NCBI GenBank assembly: GCA_947457715.1
Contig: CANGXK010000090.1
Coordinates: forward strand, 1-8,730
DNA: 8,730 bases
DNA from: Gemmatimonadota bacterium
GTDB lineage: Bacteria > Gemmatimonadota > Gemmatimonadetes > Gemmatimonadales > Gemmatimonadaceae
Direction of reading: 5' to 3'
Below are positions 1-7,460 of this stretch, one piece after another. The position numbers and the translations under genes were made by a program. The first letter of the stretch is position 1. Each line of letters opens with the position of its first letter. The notes under the pieces were generated by a model. It was not told the origin of the DNA, did not search any database, and saw only the letters and a program-made list of their open reading frames with translations.

Positions 1-633
1 TCCGGTCTGCGCCGAGATGGACTTGGTGTTCGTCCAGGTCTTGCCGCCGTCGATCGTCTTGAAGAGGCCACGATCGCCGCCCGGTGCCCAGAGCGGTCCC
101 ATCGCGGCGACGTACACGACGTCGGGGTCGCGCGGATCGATCACGATGCGTCCGATATGCTGCGTTTTGGGCAGCATCGGCTTGGACCAGCTCTTCCCGC
201 CGTCGATCGACTTAAAAACGCCGATGCCCCACGACGAGCTGCGCATGTTGTTCGCCTCGCCGCTGCCGACCCACACCACGTCACCGTTGGACGGGGCGGC
301 CGCGACGGCGCCGACCGAGCCGACGCCGATCGAGTCGGAGACCGGCGCCCACGTGATGCCGCCGTTGGTGGTCTTCCAGATCCCGCCGGTCGCGACGGCC
401 ACATACATCGACATGCCGAGGCGTCCGCCGCGGAGTACGCGCGGCCCTTCGATCACGGCGATGTCGGCGATGCGCCCGCTCATCGAGGCGGGGCCGATCG
501 AGCGGAACGCCAGCGGGCGGACGAGGAGCGAGTCGGCGAGCGGGCCTTGGGCAGCCACCGGGATCGCCGACAGCGCACCGATCGACACGATCGAGAGGGC
601 ACGCGCGGCCGAACGGGCAAACAGGTGAGGCAT
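1..633 (-). CDS. Secreted BNR/sortilin (VPS10)-type beta-propeller protein, 3' end missing
   Basis: The gene runs off the left edge, so only the first 211 residues are visible. Residues 1-28 look like a Sec signal peptide: arginines at 7 and 11, a hydrophobic core, and probable cleavage after Val-Ala-Ala before Gln29. The mature start carries an FRSIGPASMSGRI segment (43-55), typical of large secreted proteins annotated as BNR-repeat glycosyl hydrolases or sortilin-like proteins. Three Asp-box-like motifs follow: TTNGGITW (88-95), SIDGGKSW (142-149) and TIDGGKTW (193-200), each closing a propeller blade. IDPRDPDVVYVAA (165-177) is the usual strand between boxes. Family members often exceed 900 residues, so most of the protein lies outside the window. 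Substrate and activity are unknown, and many members have no proven hydrolase activity. No Shine-Dalgarno sequence precedes the ATG at 633. The start was chosen because it gives a complete signal peptide. Confidence 0.88.
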   Translation of the reverse strand, partial: MPHLFARSAARALSIVSIGALSAIPVAAQGPLADSLLVRPLAFRSIGPASMSGRIADIAVIEGPRVLRGGRLGMSMYVAVATGGIWKTTNGGITWAPVSDSIGVGSVGAVAAAPSNGDVVWVGSGEANNMRSSSWGIGVFKSIDGGKSWSKPMLPKTQHIGRIVIDPRDPDVVYVAAMGPLWAPGGDRGLFKTIDGGKTWTNTKSISAQTG

Positions 634-687
634 GACGGAGAGAGACGGGAAAAGTCGTCGGCCCGGGTGGACCGGTACGAGAAAGCT

Positions 688-704
688 ACGCCGCAGGGCG
701 GCGT
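688..704 (-). terminator. Possible weak terminator hairpin after the histidine-rich secreted protein gene
   Basis: A perfect 7-bp GC-rich stem (ACGCCGC pairing with GCGGCGT) closes a 3-base loop, 47 bases downstream of the minus-strand stop at 751. On the minus strand the stem is followed by AGCTTTCTCG, only a short broken T-run, so intrinsic termination would be weak. It also lies in the 5' region of the next minus-strand gene (start 633) and could be a leader structure instead. Confidence 0.3.
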
Positions 705-750
705 CACGTTGTGCCGCACAGGGCGGGTGCCGACGGCGTGTGCTGGCCGG

Positions 751-1335
751 TCAGTGGCCGTGATCGGCCATCGCATCACCGCGGGCCAGCGCCAAGTGGT
801 GCGCCGTGTGATGATCACCGGTTGCCATCAGCCCGATGAATCCGAGCCCCCGGATGCGGGCCACGGCCGCGGCGTCAACGGGATCCTGTGCGGTGACAAG
901 CAACCGCACCCCGTCGGGGAGTTCGGTGCGGACGATCCTTGGACCGCCACCCTTGGCCACCATGGTGACGTGGGCGCCGGTCATGCGCTTGATCGCCGCG
1001 ATCGTTTCACCGGTGCCGCGCACCATGAACTCCGCGCCGCCGCTCACCGGCGTGGTCACGACGCGGCTGCGCAGCGTCACCAGATCCATATCCACGAGAT
1101 GCAGGCGCAGGCGCTCGATATTCACCTTCGACCAATCGGTGGTCGCATCGGCCTGCAGCATCGCCACGATCTCGCTGATCGCGGCGAACGCCGCCTGACC
1201 GCCCTGTGTCGGCACCTGCACGACCGGTCCCGGGTGCGTCATGCCGGGGGTGTGCACATGCTCCTGCGCAGGCAACATATGCGGCAGCAGAAGACTCGAC
1301 GACACGAGCGCGGCGGCAACGGACAGAATGCGCAT
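751..1335 (-). CDS. Histidine-rich secreted protein of unknown function
   Basis: The protein has 194 residues. Residues 1-23 form a signal peptide (MRIL start, hydrophobic 6-17, probable cleavage after Leu-Pro-Ala before Gln24), so the mature protein is periplasmic or secreted. Histidines cluster at both ends of the mature chain: H26, H28 and H34 near the front, and HH at 175-176, HH at 179-180, H192 and H194 at the tail. The middle resembles a conserved hypothetical family, with a DWSKVNIERLRLHL-type helix followed by alternating beta-rich and helical segments, but I cannot name a function. Metal binding is plausible from the histidines and unproven. The start at 1335 is preferred to one 36 bases upstream because it sits 4 bases after a good GAGGAG ribosome-binding site and begins the signal peptide. 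The gene is divergent from the efflux operon and may be independent of it. Confidence 0.82.
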   Translation of the reverse strand: MRILSVAAALVSSSLLLPHMLPAQEHVHTPGMTHPGPVVQVPTQGGQAAFAAISEIVAMLQADATTDWSKVNIERLRLHLVDMDLVTLRSRVVTTPVSGGAEFMVRGTGETIAAIKRMTGAHVTMVAKGGGPRIVRTELPDGVRLLVTAQDPVDAAAVARIRGLGFIGLMATGDHHTAHHLALARGDAMADHGH

Positions 1336-1339
1336 GGTG

Positions 1340-1345
1340 CTCCTC
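1340..1345 (-). promoter_or_regulatory. Shine-Dalgarno that fixes the start of the histidine-rich protein
   Basis: The minus strand reads GAGGAG, then CACC, then ATG at 1335. This strong site favours the internal ATG over the upstream candidate at 1371, which would place charged residues before the signal peptide. Confidence 0.75.
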
Positions 1346-1670
1346 GATGGGGATATTCTCGACACCGGCATCTACCGATGACGGTACCGCTGGAGCATAG
1401 TCGCCGTCGCACGTCGGCCGCCACGGCTCGCATTCACTCCGAGGCTGCGACTTCGACGGCGGCATGGAAGTGAACGACGTACCGGCGTCGGTGCAGGAAC
1501 TGCAGGCATTGCCGTTGGTGGTGTACGGGGCCGTCGGTCCAGCGCAGGGTCTCCACGGTGACGCCCATATGTGCGCCTGCCGTTCGCGCAGCGTCAGGAG
1601 TCACTGCGCCGCTGAGCGGATCGCACAGTCCGGCTCGTTCGCGGTGAGGCGGCGTGTTCAGTCGTGCATC

Positions 1671-1699
1671 TTGCTATTCAAGATATACGTAATTATGTA
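1671..1699 (+). promoter_or_regulatory. Candidate promoter of the efflux operon
   Basis: TTGCTA (1671-1676, 4 of 6 match to TTGACA) is followed after 17 bases by TATGTA (1694-1699, a modest -10 match). This places the expected transcription start at about 1706-1709, at the ATG itself, so the message would be leaderless. That agrees with the absence of any Shine-Dalgarno before ATG 1709. The -10 is weak, and other registers within the AT-rich stretch are possible. Confidence 0.45.
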
Positions 1700-1702
1700 T
1701 AT
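1683..1702. promoter_or_regulatory. 20-base near-perfect palindrome, probable repressor operator
   Basis: The sequence is an inverted repeat centred between 1692 and 1693 with 9 of 10 pairs matching (only 1689/1696 mismatched). It overlaps the promoter spacer and -10, where a repressor would block transcription. AT-rich dyads at this position are typical ArsR/SmtB-family operators. The ATACGT element also occurs upstream of the arsR-family gene at 8461, so that repressor is the best candidate ligand. Confidence 0.55.
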
Positions 1703-1710
1703 AGCTATAT
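1699..1710. repeat. Perfect 12-base palindrome spanning the operon start codon
   Basis: ATATAGCTATAT is perfectly self-complementary and overlaps both the right end of the 20-base dyad and the first two bases of ATG 1709. It may be a second operator half or extend the first. It is too AT-rich and loop-free to be a stable RNA hairpin. Confidence 0.5.
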
Positions 1711-3175
1711 GCGAACCCTACCATACATTCCGATGGCGCTGGCGGCGGCCCTCTCCCTGGCTGCGTCCCCGGCGCGGGCCCAACTGGGGACCCCGCGTGG
1801 CGGCCAGGCGCCGGATTCGGCCGCCCCTCGGGCCGCTGTCCTTTCCCTCGGCGACGCGATCCGCGAAGCGGATCAGCGCGCGTTCGGCAATCGCATCGCG
1901 ACCGCGACCGCGTCGGGCGACCGCGCACGGGCCCGCCTGCCGCTCAAGGGCATCCTGCCCTCGGCCAGGGTCGAGGCCGGCGTTATACGCACGACCGATC
2001 CGATCGGCGCCTTCGGCACGACACTGCGCCAGCGGCTGGTCACCCCGGCCGCGTTCGAGCCGGCGAAGCTCAACTATCCAAGCGCGGTGACCAACGCGCA
2101 GGGTGGCCTCGTGCTCGAGGTCCCGCTGCTGAACGGCGACGCCTGGCTTGGACTACGGGCAGCCCGTGCCGCCGCCGATGCCAGCAGTGCCGCCGGCGAC
2201 TGGTCGGCCGTATCCATCCGGACCGATGTGGTGCGTGCCTACTATGGGGCCATTCTGGCCGACGCCAAAACGACCGTCCTCGCCGAGGCCCAACGCGCGG
2301 CCGACGCCGGGGTGCGTCAGGTGCGCTCGATGGTCGCGCAGGGGCTCGTGACCAAAGCCGACGCGCTGCAAGCCAGCGTGCGGGCATCTGAGGTCTCGGC
2401 GCAGTTACTGAGCGCCCGCAGCGATGCCGTATCGGCCCGTCAGCAACTCGCGCTGCTGATGGGACGCACCACGGCCGACCTGCCGACGCTGCCGACCGCG
2501 CTGCCCGACGAATCGACGGTAGTGGCACTGGCCTCGCGCGACCGCGAAGCGGCCGACGCTATGATGGGCACGGCGACCGCGACTGGTGCGACGGAATCGG
2601 TTCGCGACGACGTGCGGGCCGCCAGGGCCGGCGTACAGGCCGCGTCCGCCGACCGGCGACGCGCCACGAGCACCCTACTCCCGCGCGTGAACGGCTTCGC
2701 GCGCTACGACTGGAACGACCCGCGTACGCTCTACGCCGGCACCAAGAACTGGACGGTGGGCGTGATGGCCTCCTGGTCACTGTTCGGCGGCAACGCCGAA
2801 CTGGCCGACATGGCCGCCACCCGCGCACGGGCGGATGCCGCCCGCGCCGGTCTCGATGCCGTGCAGGCGCAGAGTCGGCTCGAGCGGGATGACGCCGCGC
2901 GGCGCCTCACGGTGTCGCTGGAACGGCTCACGCTGGCCAGCCAGTCGGCCGACCAGAGCCGCGAGGCGTATCGCCTGGTGCAGAAGCGCTACGATGGCGG
3001 CCTGGTCACGATCGCCGAATTGCTGGCGGCCGAGGCATCCGCCACCGGTGCCTCACTGGCGCATGCGGCGGCGCGTTACGCCGTCATCGATGCCCTTGCC
3101 ACCTGGCGCCGGGCATCGGGTGGCGACCCCGCCGCGCTCACCGCACTCGAATCCTCCACCACGACGGCGCGCTGA
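1709..3175 (+). CDS. TolC-family outer-membrane efflux protein
   Basis: This 488-residue protein would be the outer-membrane exit duct of the tripartite pump encoded with the next two genes. Residues 1-24 form a signal peptide ending Ala-Arg-Ala before Gln25. Two outer-membrane-efflux repeats follow, roughly residues 40-265 and 295-470, rich in long Ala/Arg/Glu helices as expected for the TolC coiled-coil barrel. Each repeat has the family pattern of a long helix, a short strand segment (for example NWTVGVMASWSLFGG in the second repeat) and another helix. QKRYDGGLVTIAELLAAEA near the end is a characteristic TolC signature. The length is normal for the family. ATG 1709 was preferred to the upstream GTG at 1664 because it begins the signal peptide and lies downstream of the promoter. 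No ribosome-binding site is visible, so leaderless translation is likely. It is the first gene of the operon. Confidence 0.9.
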   Translation: MRTLPYIPMALAAALSLAASPARAQLGTPRGGQAPDSAAPRAAVLSLGDAIREADQRAFGNRIATATASGDRARARLPLKGILPSARVEAGVIRTTDPIGAFGTTLRQRLVTPAAFEPAKLNYPSAVTNAQGGLVLEVPLLNGDAWLGLRAARAAADASSAAGDWSAVSIRTDVVRAYYGAILADAKTTVLAEAQRAADAGVRQVRSMVAQGLVTKADALQASVRASEVSAQLLSARSDAVSARQQLALLMGRTTADLPTLPTALPDESTVVALASRDREAADAMMGTATATGATESVRDDVRAARAGVQAASADRRRATSTLLPRVNGFARYDWNDPRTLYAGTKNWTVGVMASWSLFGGNAELADMAATRARADAARAGLDAVQAQSRLERDDAARRLTVSLERLTLASQSADQSREAYRLVQKRYDGGLVTIAELLAAEASATGASLAHAAARYAVIDALATWRRASGGDPAALTALESSTTTAR

Positions 3176-3193
3176 TGCGTCCGAACCGATATC

Positions 3194-3199
3194 AGGGAG
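3194..3199 (+). promoter_or_regulatory. Shine-Dalgarno that fixes the adaptor gene start
   Basis: AGGGAG lies 8 bases before ATG 3208. It supports that start over ATG 3175, which overlaps the preceding stop as TGATG but would add 11 residues before the lipoprotein signal. Confidence 0.7.
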
Positions 3200-3207
3200 C
3201 ACGCAAC

Positions 3208-4269
3208 ATGACGTCGACCACCACGCGCTTCACCACGGCCGCCCTCGCCACCGTCGCCGGACTCACGCTGGCCGCCTGTTCGGGCGGTAAGGAAGAGCAT
3301 GCGTCGGCCACGTCGGCGGCACAGACCGCGCCCTCCGTGGCCGGTACCGCATATGTGGTACGGGACACCGTGATCGATGCCACGATCGATGCTGCGGGCG
3401 TCGCCGAGCCGATGCAGCAGGCCACGCTCAGCACGAAGCTGATGGGCACGGTAACAGCCGTACTCGTGCACGAGGGCGATATGGTCCGGGCCGGACAGAC
3501 GCTGCTCCGCATCGATGCACGCGATCTGACGGCCAAGTCGGCGCAGGTCGGTGCGTCGATCGCCGACGCCCAAGCGATGCAGCGCGAAGCGGCAACGCAC
3601 GCGGCCCGCTTCCGCGCGCTCTACGCCGACAGCGCGGCGACGCGGGCGCAGCTCGATGCCGCCGAAACGGCACTGGCCCGGGCCGAGGCCGGACTTCGCG
3701 CGGCACAGGCCGCGTCGGGTGAGCTCGAGGCGATCCGCAGCTACGCCACGGTGACTGCGCCGTTCGGCGGCGTGGTGACCTACCGCGCGGTCGATCCGGG
3801 CGCGTTTGCGGCGCCGGGCGCGCCGTTGATCACGGTCCAGGATGGCTCCACGCTGCGCATCAGCGTGAGCGCGGCCGGCGATGCGGTGCGCACCCTCACG
3901 CGTGGGCAGACGCTCGCCGCCACCATCGACGGGGCGCCAGTCGCGGCCGTCATCGAGGGCGTCGTACCGGCCGGCGCCGGCAATCTGTTCACGGTAAATG
4001 CCACGGTGCCCAACCGCGCTGGTTTATATCGCAGCGGCAGCGCGGCCGTGGTCTCGATTCCGGTGTCGCGTCAGCACGCCCTGTTGGTGCCGAACGCCGC
4101 GATCGTGCGCGAGGGCGACCTGACCGGTGTCCTCGTGCGCACTGCGGCGGGCGACGAGCGACGCTGGGTGCGGCTGGGCGTCGCGACCGCCACGCACACG
4201 GCGGTGACGAGCGGACTGAAGGCCGGTGAAACGATCGTGGTGCCGACATCGACTCCGGCGGCGTCATGA
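3208..4269 (+). CDS. RND efflux periplasmic adaptor (membrane fusion protein), lipoprotein
   Basis: This 353-residue adaptor would bridge the RND pump and the TolC-like duct. Residues 1-23 are a lipoprotein signal with lipobox Leu-Ala-Ala-Cys, so Cys24 is the predicted lipidated residue anchoring it to a membrane. The first half of the lipoyl domain follows (about 70-105, with VLVHEGDMVRAGQTLLRID), then an alpha-helical hairpin (about 106-175, Ala/Arg/Glu-rich), then the second lipoyl half around SYATVTAPFGGVVTYRAVDPG. The beta-barrel and membrane-proximal domains finish the chain (LLVPNAAIVREGD near 295-307, GLKAGETIVV near the end). Length and order are those of the AcrA/HlyD-type adaptor family. 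There is no metal-binding insert of the CusB or CzcB kind that I can see. Its stop overlaps the RND start by 4 bases (ATGA), which implies translational coupling. Confidence 0.92.
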   Translation: MTSTTTRFTTAALATVAGLTLAACSGGKEEHASATSAAQTAPSVAGTAYVVRDTVIDATIDAAGVAEPMQQATLSTKLMGTVTAVLVHEGDMVRAGQTLLRIDARDLTAKSAQVGASIADAQAMQREAATHAARFRALYADSAATRAQLDAAETALARAEAGLRAAQAASGELEAIRSYATVTAPFGGVVTYRAVDPGAFAAPGAPLITVQDGSTLRISVSAAGDAVRTLTRGQTLAATIDGAPVAAVIEGVVPAGAGNLFTVNATVPNRAGLYRSGSAAVVSIPVSRQHALLVPNAAIVREGDLTGVLVRTAAGDERRWVRLGVATATHTAVTSGLKAGETIVVPTSTPAAS

Positions 4270-7200
4270 GCGAACCACGTGCGTTGGGTATTTCCGGCCG
4301 GATCGCGAAAGCGTTCCTGAACTCGAAGCTCACGCCGCTGGTCACGGTGGCGTCGCTGGCGGTGGGCGTGCTTGGCATTCTCGCCACCCCGCGGGAAGAA
4401 GAGCCGCAGATCTCGGTGCCGATGATCGACGTGATCGCGGCCATGCCGGGCGCGTCGCCGCAGGAAGCGGAGAACCTCCTGGCGCGTCCGATCGAGCAGC
4501 GCATGATGGAACTGCCGGGCGTCGATCACGTGTACACGATGTCGGGCGACGGCTACGCCATGGTGACGGTGCGCTTCAAGGTCGGCGAAGACCAGGAGCG
4601 GAGCGTCACGAAGGTGCAGGCCAAGCTGGCGGGCGCGATGGACAAGGCGCCGGCCGGTGCGATGCCGCCGGTGATCAAGGCGCACTCCATCGACGACGTG
4701 CCGGTGCTGGCGCTCACATTGCACGGCGCCGGCGTTGACGCCAACGCGCTGCGCGAGATCGCCACGCATCTGGAAGATGAAATCCGCACGGTGCCGGAAG
4801 TGGCGGAAACGTTCGTGACCGGCGGCACCGCGAAGCAGATCCGCGTGTCGATCGATCCGGCGCGGCTGGCCGCGAGCGGCGTGACACCGGGCGAAGTGAT
4901 GATGGCACTCCGCGGCGCCAACGCGCGACTGGCGGCCGGCGAGATTGCCGTGCGTGACAGCGTGTTGCGCATCGACGTGGGTGCGCCGCTGGCCACCGCA
5001 CTCGATGTCGGCAGCGTGGTCGTGTCGACGCGCGGTGGACAGCCAGTGTACCTGCGCAACGTGGCCGATGTGCGCGAGGACTTCGGCGAACACACGAGCT
5101 ACGTGTCGCATCGCGAAGGCCGTGGCACGTCGGAAGCCGCGGTGACGATCGCGGTGGCCAAGCGCAAGGGCGCCAACGCCACAGAGGTCACGCATGCCGT
5201 GATGCAACGTGTCGATCAGGCGAAGGGTCGCCTGATTCCGAGCACCGTGAAGCTGTCGGTCACGCGCGACTACGGTGAGACCGCGGGCGAGAAGGCGCAG
5301 GAGCTCATCCTGCACCTCATCATCGCCACGCTCAGCGTGACGGCGCTGATCTGGTTGTTCCTGGGCTGGCGCGAGGCGCTAGTGGTGTTGGTGGCCGTCC
5401 CAGTCACCCTCGCCCTCACGCTGTTCGTGTACTACGCGCTTGGCTATACGTTGAACCGGATCACGCTGTTCGCGCTGATCTTCTCGATCGGCATCCTGGT
5501 GGACGATGCGATCGTGGTCGTGGAGAACATCTATCGTCACCTGGCGATGGGCGATCGCAGCGCGGAGGAAGCCGCGATCGACGCGGTCGATGAAGTGGGC
5601 AACCCGACGATCCTCGCCACGTTCACGGTGATCGCGGCCATTCTGCCGATGGCGTTCGTCAGCGGCATGATGGGGCCGTACATGCGCCCGATTCCCATCG
5701 GCGCCTCGGTGGCCATGGTGGCGTCGCTGGCCGTGGCGTTCATCGTCACGCCGTATCTGGCATACCGCCTGCTTAAGGGGCACGTAAAGCCGGCGCTGGT
5801 GCCAACCGGCCACGCGAGCCCGGCCCATCCGCCCGAGGAAGGCGGTCAGGTGGACCGGATCTACCGCATGATCATGGTGCCGCTCATGGAAGGGCGGGGT
5901 CGTCGCCGCGCGTTCTATGCCGCGGTGGTGGCGCTGCTGCTGGTGAGCGTCAGTCTGGTCGGCTTCAAGGCGGTGCAGGTGAAGATGTTGCCCTTCGACA
6001 ACAAGAGCGAGTTCCAGGTGGTGCTCGACTTCCCCGAGGGCACGACGCTCGAGACGTCGAATGAAGCGGCCACGCGTATCGCGGCGTATCTGAGCACGGT
6101 ACCGGAAGTCGTGAGCACGCAGGTGTATGCCGGCACGTCGGCACCGTTCAACTTCAACGGCCTGGTGCGTCACTACTTCATGCGCAGCGGCCCGAACGTG
6201 GCCGACGTGCAGGTCAATCTGCTGCCGAAGGGCGAACGCGACCGGCAGAGCCATGCGATCGCCGTGGCGGTGCGCCCTGGCGTCGACAGTATTGCGAAGC
6301 TGTATCAGGCATCGGCGAAGGTGGCCGAGATCCCGCCTGGACCGCCGGTGCTCTCCACGCTGGTGGCCGAAGTGTACGCCGGTGACGATGCGACGCGACT
6401 CGCAGCCGCGCGCGCGGTGAAGGACGTGTTCGAGAAGACGCCCGGCGTGGTCGATGTGGATTGGACCGTCGAAGCCCCGCAGGAGAAGCGTACGTTCCGG
6501 GTGGACCGTGTGCGGGCCGCCGAGTCGGGCGCGAGTGTCGAACAAATCACGCAGACGTTGTACCTCGCGCTCTCCGGCGCACCGGCGGGTGTGGCGAGCT
6601 CACCAACGGCACGCGAAGGGATCGCGATCGTGCCGCGACTGCCGCTCGACAAGCGCAGCAGCGTCGAAGCGCTGCTGTCGCTGCCGGTAGCCACGGCGCA
6701 GGGCCCGCAGCCGCTCGCCCGCTTCGTGACGGTGGTGAACGGCACGCGGGACGGGTCACGCATCCGGAAGGATCTGCGCCCGGCGATCTATGTGACCGGT
6801 GACGTGGCACGTGAGATCGAGAGTCCGGTGTACGCGATTCTCGACATGAACCGTCAGCTCGATGCCATCCGTGTGAACGGTGCCGCGGTCACGCGCTACA
6901 ACGCGGTGCAGCCGGAAACGGTGAGCGAGACGGCGATCAAGTGGGATGGCGAGTGGCAGGTCACGATCGAAGTGTTCCGCGATCTCGGTCTCGCCTTCGC
7001 GATCGTGCTGCTGCTCATCTACGTGCTGGTGGTGGGCTGGTTCCAGAGCTTCACGATCCCGCTGGTGATCATGGCGCCGATTCCGCTCACGCTCATCGGC
7101 ATCCTGCCGGGTCACGCGATCAGCGGGGCGTTCTTCACCGCGACCAGCATGATCGGCATGATCGCGCTGGCCGGCATCATCGTCCGCAACTCGATCCTGC

Positions 7201-7460
7201 TGGTGGACTTCATCCAGCTCGAAGAAGCACGCGGCCGGTCGGTGGCCGATGCCGTCCTGGAAGCGGGCGCGGTGCGTTTCCGTCCAATCGCCCTCACGGC
7301 CGCCGCCGTCGTTGTGGGCGGACTGGTGATGGTGCTCGACCCGATCTTCCAGGGTCTCGCCGTCGCACTCATGAGCGGGGCGATCGTCGCCACACTGCTC
7401 ACCATGGTGGTGGTACCACTGCTGTACTGGGAACTCAGCCGGAGCACATCAGATGTGTAA
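4266..7460 (+). CDS. RND-family efflux pump permease (AcrB-like)
   Basis: This 1064-residue inner-membrane proton antiporter has the normal RND length and layout. TM1 lies near 22-41, a large periplasmic loop runs to about 340, TM2-TM6 span about 346-505, and TM7 is near 547-570. A second periplasmic loop runs to about 905, and TM8-TM12 fill the rest. TM4 contains ILVDDAIVVVEN with Asp413 and Asp414, the proton-relay pair equivalent to AcrB Asp407/408. This places it with drug/organic-type pumps rather than heavy-metal (CzcA/CusA) pumps. In TM10 the position of AcrB's essential Lys940 appears to be Arg974, in IIVRNSILLVDF. The substrate cannot be inferred from the sequence. The gene starts inside the adaptor stop (ATGA) with no ribosome-binding site of its own, and its end overlaps the DUF2892 gene by 8 bases. 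Confidence 0.95.
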   Translation: MSEPRALGISGRIAKAFLNSKLTPLVTVASLAVGVLGILATPREEEPQISVPMIDVIAAMPGASPQEAENLLARPIEQRMMELPGVDHVYTMSGDGYAMVTVRFKVGEDQERSVTKVQAKLAGAMDKAPAGAMPPVIKAHSIDDVPVLALTLHGAGVDANALREIATHLEDEIRTVPEVAETFVTGGTAKQIRVSIDPARLAASGVTPGEVMMALRGANARLAAGEIAVRDSVLRIDVGAPLATALDVGSVVVSTRGGQPVYLRNVADVREDFGEHTSYVSHREGRGTSEAAVTIAVAKRKGANATEVTHAVMQRVDQAKGRLIPSTVKLSVTRDYGETAGEKAQELILHLIIATLSVTALIWLFLGWREALVVLVAVPVTLALTLFVYYALGYTLNRITLFALIFSIGILVDDAIVVVENIYRHLAMGDRSAEEAAIDAVDEVGNPTILATFTVIAAILPMAFVSGMMGPYMRPIPIGASVAMVASLAVAFIVTPYLAYRLLKGHVKPALVPTGHASPAHPPEEGGQVDRIYRMIMVPLMEGRGRRRAFYAAVVALLLVSVSLVGFKAVQVKMLPFDNKSEFQVVLDFPEGTTLETSNEAATRIAAYLSTVPEVVSTQVYAGTSAPFNFNGLVRHYFMRSGPNVADVQVNLLPKGERDRQSHAIAVAVRPGVDSIAKLYQASAKVAEIPPGPPVLSTLVAEVYAGDDATRLAAARAVKDVFEKTPGVVDVDWTVEAPQEKRTFRVDRVRAAESGASVEQITQTLYLALSGAPAGVASSPTAREGIAIVPRLPLDKRSSVEALLSLPVATAQGPQPLARFVTVVNGTRDGSRIRKDLRPAIYVTGDVAREIESPVYAILDMNRQLDAIRVNGAAVTRYNAVQPETVSETAIKWDGEWQVTIEVFRDLGLAFAIVLLLIYVLVVGWFQSFTIPLVIMAPIPLTLIGILPGHAISGAFFTATSMIGMIALAGIIVRNSILLVDFIQLEEARGRSVADAVLEAGAVRFRPIALTAAAVVVGGLVMVLDPIFQGLAVALMSGAIVATLLTMVVVPLLYWELSRSTSDV

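Larger units (their letters stand above)
1336..1708. other. 373-base intergenic region between divergent transcription units
   Basis: This gap separates the minus-strand secreted-protein gene from the plus-strand efflux operon. I see no convincing gene in most of it. The longest minus-strand candidate that stays inside the gap starts at ATG 1568 and stops at 1434 (44 codons, poor ribosome-binding site). The plus-strand frame from 1464 runs into the tolC-like gene in the wrong frame. The last 40 bases (about 1669-1710) change abruptly from GC-rich to AT-rich and hold the promoter and palindromes described separately. No clear promoter for the minus-strand gene could be assigned. Confidence 0.6.

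Noticed and set aside
157..1473. 438-codon open frame on the plus strand across the left region
   Set aside because: It covers two minus-strand genes that have signal peptides and domain motifs. Its translation is Arg/His-rich and low in hydrophobic structure, as expected for an antisense frame in GC-rich DNA.
1434..1568. 44-codon minus-strand small open frame in the intergenic region
   Set aside because: It has a GC-rich third position and a few histidines, but only a poor ribosome-binding site, no recognisable motif and no promoter. It could be a decayed gene fragment, and support is too thin to annotate it.
4071..5315. 414-codon minus-strand open frame opposite the adaptor and RND genes
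   Set aside because: Its translation is dominated by His, Arg and Ala with no recognisable domain, and it lies opposite well-conserved RND coding sequence. It is a GC-bias shadow.
5379..6545. 388-codon minus-strand open frame opposite the RND gene
   Set aside because: It has the same His/Arg-rich composition and no motif. The plus strand here clearly encodes the RND transmembrane and periplasmic domains.
4266..7460. Heavy-metal (CzcA/CusA-type) RND pump
   Set aside because: TM4 has the Asp-Asp pair of drug-type pumps, not the single-Asp DGA-type motif of heavy-metal pumps. The adaptor shows no metal-binding insert.
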